Source: Bog-159 sp963707465 (GTDB lineage Bacteria; Acidobacteriota; Terriglobia; Bryobacterales; Bryobacteraceae). Taken from it: a stretch of 64,000 nucleotides of DNA. The translations under genes and the position numbers were made by a program. Under the pieces are notes generated by a model, which had not been told where the DNA came from, did not search any database, and was given only the letters and a program-made list of their open reading frames with translations. The stretch lies in contig CAVPQK010000015.1 of NCBI GenBank assembly GCA_963707465.1, positions 1,054,001 to 1,118,000 of the forward strand. The letters run 5' to 3'. Positions 60,874 through 64,000 of this stretch are shown piece after piece. Numbering within the stretch: position 1 is the first letter of the stretch; every line of letters begins with the position of its first letter.

Positions 60874-61398
60874 CTCTTTGAATTTGTTCTCTTTGCAACC
60901 CTGATCGATGGTCACCGCTAAGTTCCGGCCCACCGCACCCAATGCCGACACCAGCCGCTGCGCCGGTGAATTGATCAGGAACAGCAGCTTGGCAAAGATT
61001 TCTTCCTTCGGCGGCATGCTGGCCAGGTCGCCGATCTCCTTGATGTCGATCACCCGGCCTTCCACCAGGCCCGCCTTGAACGTGAACGCCGGATTGGTCT
61101 TGGCGTAGGCAGTGAGAGCTTTGGCCAGCGCCACCGGATCGGCCGTCGTGTAGGCCAAAGAAGTCATGCCGCGCAGGTTTTTCAATAATTCTTCGGCTGC
61201 GGTGCCTTCCGAGGCCTTTTCGGCGATATTATTCTTGATCACACGGTACTTGCCGCCCGCCGCCCGAATGGTCTTGCGCAACTCGAAATCCTGCGCCACG
61301 CGCAATTTTTCGTAACCGGTGACAAACAGGTTCCGGGACGCCTGCAGATCCTGGTGCAGGGCTTCAAGGTCCTTTTTCTTATCTTCTTTCTTCTTCAT
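60868..61398 (-). CDS. rplJ: 50S ribosomal protein L10
   Basis: 176 residues. The N-terminal RNA-binding domain contains DLEALHQDLQASRNLFVTGY, then EKLRVAQDFELRKTIRAAGG and KYRVIKNNIAEKA. The C-terminal helix that carries L7/L12 dimers is QRLVSALGAVGRNLAVTIDQ. L10 also represses its own operon by binding its leader in many bacteria. Its start lies 19 bases after rplA, so no separate leader exists here. Confidence 0.98.
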   Translation of the reverse strand: MKKKEDKKKDLEALHQDLQASRNLFVTGYEKLRVAQDFELRKTIRAAGGKYRVIKNNIAEKASEGTAAEELLKNLRGMTSLAYTTADPVALAKALTAYAKTNPAFTFKAGLVEGRVIDIKEIGDLASMPPKEEIFAKLLFLINSPAQRLVSALGAVGRNLAVTIDQGCKENKFKEG

Positions 61399-61417
61399 TT
61401 CGACACCCGCAAGGGAA

Positions 61418-62128
61418 CTAGACCGCCGCCTTGGCGCTGAATATCGTCACATCCAGGGATACGCCCGGTCCCATGGTCGAGCACAGCGTGGCGCTCTTGA
61501 CGTATTTGCCTTTGGCCGCGGCCGGCTTGGCTTTGACCACCGCGCTGATCAGGCTGGAAGCGTTCTCGACCAGCTTTTCCGACGTAAAGCTGATCTTGCC
61601 CACCGGCGCATGGATGATTCCGGTTTTGTCCACGCGGAACTCGACTTTACCAGCTTTGATCTCCTTCACCGCCTTGGCCACATCCTGCGTGACAGTGCCG
61701 GTCTTGGGATTGGGCATCAGCCCGCGCGGCCCGAGAATCTTGCCCAGTTTGCCGACCGAGCGCATCATGTCGGGCGTGGCGATCACGGCGTCGTAATCCG
61801 TCCAGCTTTCGGACTGGATCTTGTTGACCATGTTCTCGCCGCCCACGAAATCGGCGCCCGCTTCTTCGGCTTCTTTCTGCTTATCGCCGCCGGCGATCAC
61901 CAGCACTTTCTTCGACTTGCCCAAGCCGTTGGGCATCACCACGGTGCCACGCACCATCTGGTCGGCATGCTTGGGGTCCACGCCCAGCCGCAAATGAACC
62001 TCTACGGTCTCATCGAACTTGGCGAACTTGATCTTCTGCAGCAGCGGCACGGCTTCCTCGAGCGGATAATCGCGCGCTTGGACCTGTTTGGCCGCGGCCT
62101 GGTATTGTTTTCCTGGTTGATGTGCCAT
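61418..62128 (-). CDS. rplA: 50S ribosomal protein L1
   Basis: 236 residues from ATG 62128. FAKFDETVEVHLRLGVDPKH and ADQMVRGTVVMPNGLGKSKK form domain I, and LGKILGPRGLMPNPKTGTVT is the L1 signature. The C-terminal STMGPGVSLDV is typical. L1 shapes the tRNA exit stalk and in many bacteria represses rplK-rplA. No rplK lies upstream: the next features are a tRNA gene on the opposite strand and a beta-lactamase-like gene. Confidence 0.98.
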   Translation of the reverse strand: MAHQPGKQYQAAAKQVQARDYPLEEAVPLLQKIKFAKFDETVEVHLRLGVDPKHADQMVRGTVVMPNGLGKSKKVLVIAGGDKQKEAEEAGADFVGGENMVNKIQSESWTDYDAVIATPDMMRSVGKLGKILGPRGLMPNPKTGTVTQDVAKAVKEIKAGKVEFRVDKTGIIHAPVGKISFTSEKLVENASSLISAVVKAKPAAAKGKYVKSATLCSTMGPGVSLDVTIFSAKAAV

Positions 62129-62275
62129 AAACTCCCCACTGGTGCAAACGGCCCGGCCTAGAAGCGCGGACCTCCCATTGAGCGTCTTTGAGGGACATCT
62201 GAAGGTTACCACATTCCAAATGCGAATGTCCAACTGCGTTTTTTGGAAAGTTTTCCGGCGGACGGCCGCATGGGC

Positions 62276-62281
62276 TAGAAT
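62276..62281 (+). promoter_or_regulatory. Possible -10 box for tRNA-Pro
   Basis: TAGAAT lies 20 bases before the tRNA. No good -35 at the standard distance is visible; TTTTCC 19 bases upstream is weak. The call rests on position alone. Confidence 0.3.
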
Positions 62282-62301
62282 GAGAGAAGCGGTTTGAGTG
62301 T

Positions 62302-62378
62302 CGGGGCGTAGCGCAGCCCGGTAGCGCACCTGCCTTGGGCGCAGGGGGTCGTCAGTTCAAATCTGACCGCCCCGACCA
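62302..62378 (+). tRNA. tRNA-Pro (anticodon TGG)
   Basis: 77 bases with a full cloverleaf. The acceptor CGGGGCG pairs with CGCCCCG, followed by A and an encoded CCA. The anticodon stem CCTGC/GCAGG encloses the loop CTTGGGC, anticodon TGG for the proline codon CCA. The T arm is GTCAG-TTCAAAT-CTGAC. It lies between rplA and the hydrolase gene, in the opposite direction to both. Confidence 0.97.
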
Positions 62379-62392
62379 ATTTCCACGACGCG

Positions 62393-63640
62393 CTAGTTAA
62401 CCAGCGCCTGGTACACCAGCGTACGCGTCTGCCGCCAATAGGGCACGTTGACCGCCTGTGGAACCTGCATCATCAGCACGGCAATCAGTTGCTCCTTTGG
62501 GTCCACCCAGAAGTAGGTGCCGGTGATTCCCGCCCACGAAAAGTCGCCCACGGAGCCGGGGACCGGAGTCCGGCCCACGTCCGTGCGGACCGCGAAACCC
62601 AGCCCGAAGCTGGTGCCCATTTCCGGCGTGGGACCGAACCCGTCCAGCAACATCGCCACGCTGGTGTGCCGTTCCGTCGCCGGCGGGAGTTGGTCCGAGG
62701 TCATCAGCGCGACGGTCTTCGGCGAAAGAATGCGCACGCCGTCGAGTTCGCCGCCGTTTAGCATCATCTGGCAGAATCGGGCGTAGTCGCTCGCCGTCGA
62801 GAGCATTCCGCCGCCGCCCGACAAAACCGCCGGCTTCTTGGTCGGGTCCGTGCCGCCCAGCGAAATGGCCGAATCCGCTCGCGCCAGGCGCGCTGCCTGC
62901 GATGCATTCAGATAGAAGCCGGTATCGGTCATCTTGAGCGGGCCGGTGATGTTCGCGGCCACGAAACGGTCCAGTTCCATGCCGCTCACGACTTCCACAA
63001 TTCGGCCCAGCACGTCCGTGGCGACGCTGTACTCCCAGAATTCGCCCGGTTGGTGCGCGAGTGGGAGGCGCGCGATGGCGTCCACCATGTCGGCCAGCGA
63101 TTTACTCGCAAAAATGCCGCTCTTCTTGTACATCTCGTCTACCGGCGCATTGCCGAAGATGCCGTAGGTCAGCCCGGATGTGTGGCGGAGCAGGTCTTGC
63201 ACGGTCATCGGCCGCTTGGGCTCAGCCTTGTCTACCCCGACCTTCACGCCCTTGAACTCGGGAAGGTACTGCGCCACCGGCGCGCCGATGTCCAGCTTGC
63301 CTTCTTCCGCCAGAACCATGGCGGCCACCGACGTAATCGGCTTGGACATCGATGCAATGCGGAAGATGGAATCCTTCTTCATCGGCGTCGTGGACTTCCG
63401 CTCCTGGAACCCGATCGCGTCCAGCGATGCGATTTTTCCATGTCGCGCGATCAAAAGTACAGCGCCTGGAATCCGGCCGCTTTCGACGTCCGCCGTCATC
63501 TGCCCGCGGGCCCTTTCCAGGCGCTGGGAGGAGATGCCCAGCTCTTCCGGCCGGCGGGCCGTAGATAGGGATTGGGAAAGCGCCGTCGCCGGCAGCAGAA
63601 TCGTCAGCAGTCCGATCGATAATCGCTGTGTAGTGCGCAT
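62393..63640 (-). CDS. Exported serine hydrolase of beta-lactamase class C/esterase type
   Basis: 415 residues from ATG 63640. A signal peptide (RLSIGLLTILLPATALSQ) precedes the beta-lactamase fold. The nucleophile is in FRIASMSKPITSV (SxxK), the Tyr of the second motif in FWEYSVATDVLGRIVE, and the third region is FSWAGITGTYFWVDP in place of KTG. Members include esterases, D-aminopeptidases and penicillin-binding carboxypeptidases, so resistance to antibiotics is not implied. It is single and ends 15 bases from the tRNA. Confidence 0.9.
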   Translation of the reverse strand: MRTTQRLSIGLLTILLPATALSQSLSTARRPEELGISSQRLERARGQMTADVESGRIPGAVLLIARHGKIASLDAIGFQERKSTTPMKKDSIFRIASMSKPITSVAAMVLAEEGKLDIGAPVAQYLPEFKGVKVGVDKAEPKRPMTVQDLLRHTSGLTYGIFGNAPVDEMYKKSGIFASKSLADMVDAIARLPLAHQPGEFWEYSVATDVLGRIVEVVSGMELDRFVAANITGPLKMTDTGFYLNASQAARLARADSAISLGGTDPTKKPAVLSGGGGMLSTASDYARFCQMMLNGGELDGVRILSPKTVALMTSDQLPPATERHTSVAMLLDGFGPTPEMGTSFGLGFAVRTDVGRTPVPGSVGDFSWAGITGTYFWVDPKEQLIAVLMMQVPQAVNVPYWRQTRTLVYQALVN

Positions 63641-63690
63641 GGGGTTTAGTGTATACCGCCCGCCGGAACTGTGGGGAGTATAACGCGGCA

Positions 63691-64000
63691 CTAAAAGGAC
63701 AGGCTCAGTTCGGCTTCCAACTGGTTTGCCGCCGACCGGTAACCCTGCCCCAGGAATGCGGGAGCTTCCCAGCGGATATACCGCGCCTCGGGCGCGATCC
63801 GGATGTGGAATTCATCGACAAATCTCATACCGAGCCCCGCCACGGCTCCCACGGTGTTGGCCTTATTCGGTTGGGCGGGGATTTCGTTGTAATCCGTCGA
63901 CCCGCTCGGGTAGACAAAATCGTTTCCAGTCCGTATTTTGCCCACGTGGAGCCACTGTCCGCCGCCCGTAAAAAATATCCTGCGCTTCCAGCCCTTCGAC
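63691..64000 (-). CDS. Outer-membrane beta-barrel protein, C-terminal part
   Basis: The gene runs off the window end. The visible ~103 residues contain amphipathic strands: WKRRIFFTGGGQWLHVGKI, ANTVGAVAGLGMRFVDEFHI, RIAPEARYIRWEAP. The end, QLEAELSLSF, closes with the aromatic residue required for outer-membrane assembly. This pattern fits OmpA/OmpW-like small barrels. Identity is open without the N-terminus. Confidence 0.75.
   Translation of the reverse strand, partial: SKGWKRRIFFTGGGQWLHVGKIRTGNDFVYPSGSTDYNEIPAQPNKANTVGAVAGLGMRFVDEFHIRIAPEARYIRWEAPAFLGQGYRSAANQLEAELSLSF

Noticed and set aside
62393..63640. Antibiotic-resistance beta-lactamase
   Set aside because: The fold fits, but the third motif is not KTG and the family contains many esterases and peptidases; resistance is not supported.

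Overview
The window reads as chromosome from a high-GC member of the Acidobacteriota, most like the Solibacter/Bryobacter group. The evidence is an ADOP-type duplicated permease, several secreted proteins of acidobacterial style, a UDP-sulfoquinovose synthase, an S9 peptidase of the glutamyl-endopeptidase type, and an rpl-rpo cluster whose RpoB carries a cysteine-rich insertion. This placement is by recognition only; no search was run.

Layout. 0-13 kb: maf, an ADOP permease, a secreted GH13 enzyme, a convergent pair (unknown secreted protein plus S9 peptidase), a TPR protein with a MacB-type permease, and sqd1. 13-22 kb: a small toxin-antitoxin pair, a Wzt-like ABC ATPase, a DUF167 (yggU) gene with a decayed partial copy, a sodium:solute symporter overlapping an M24 peptidase, and polA. 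21-23 kb: two broken genes and an AT-rich gap. 23-28 kb: an AhpD-like protein, a SpoU methyltransferase, ggt, a sugar-isomerase-like protein and asnS. 28-31 kb: a PLD-type nuclease candidate placed between asnS and a second 429-bp copy of the asnS 3' end, then a DUF433/DUF5615/HigA-type cluster. 31-39 kb: an esterase, the cdaA-cdaR-glmM operon (c-di-AMP and cell-wall precursor synthesis), a DUF1080 protein, an ATP-grasp-like gene paired with an unknown gene, vapBC, and a deletion-ridden copy of glmM. 39-51 kb: a VOC protein, a higA remnant, a TPR-redoxin gene with two compensating frameshifts, a PspC protein, a histidine kinase and response regulator, a second and broken copy of the 13-kb toxin-antitoxin pair, low-GC unknown genes, and a twin-arginine phosphatase-like cluster. 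51-64 kb: the minus-strand cluster rplA-rplJ-rplL-rpoB-rpoC, a tRNA-Pro, a serine beta-lactamase-like hydrolase and the end of an outer-membrane protein.

Two patterns cut across the genes. First, a dispersed family of about 42-bp elements made of two adjacent hairpins sits at gene ends and inside decayed copies. Second, three housekeeping genes (yggU, asnS, glmM) each have an intact copy followed, after accessory genes, by a partial copy that includes the gene's 3' end. This suggests repeated insertion or duplication at gene 3' ends. No integrase, transposase, CRISPR array or rRNA gene was found.
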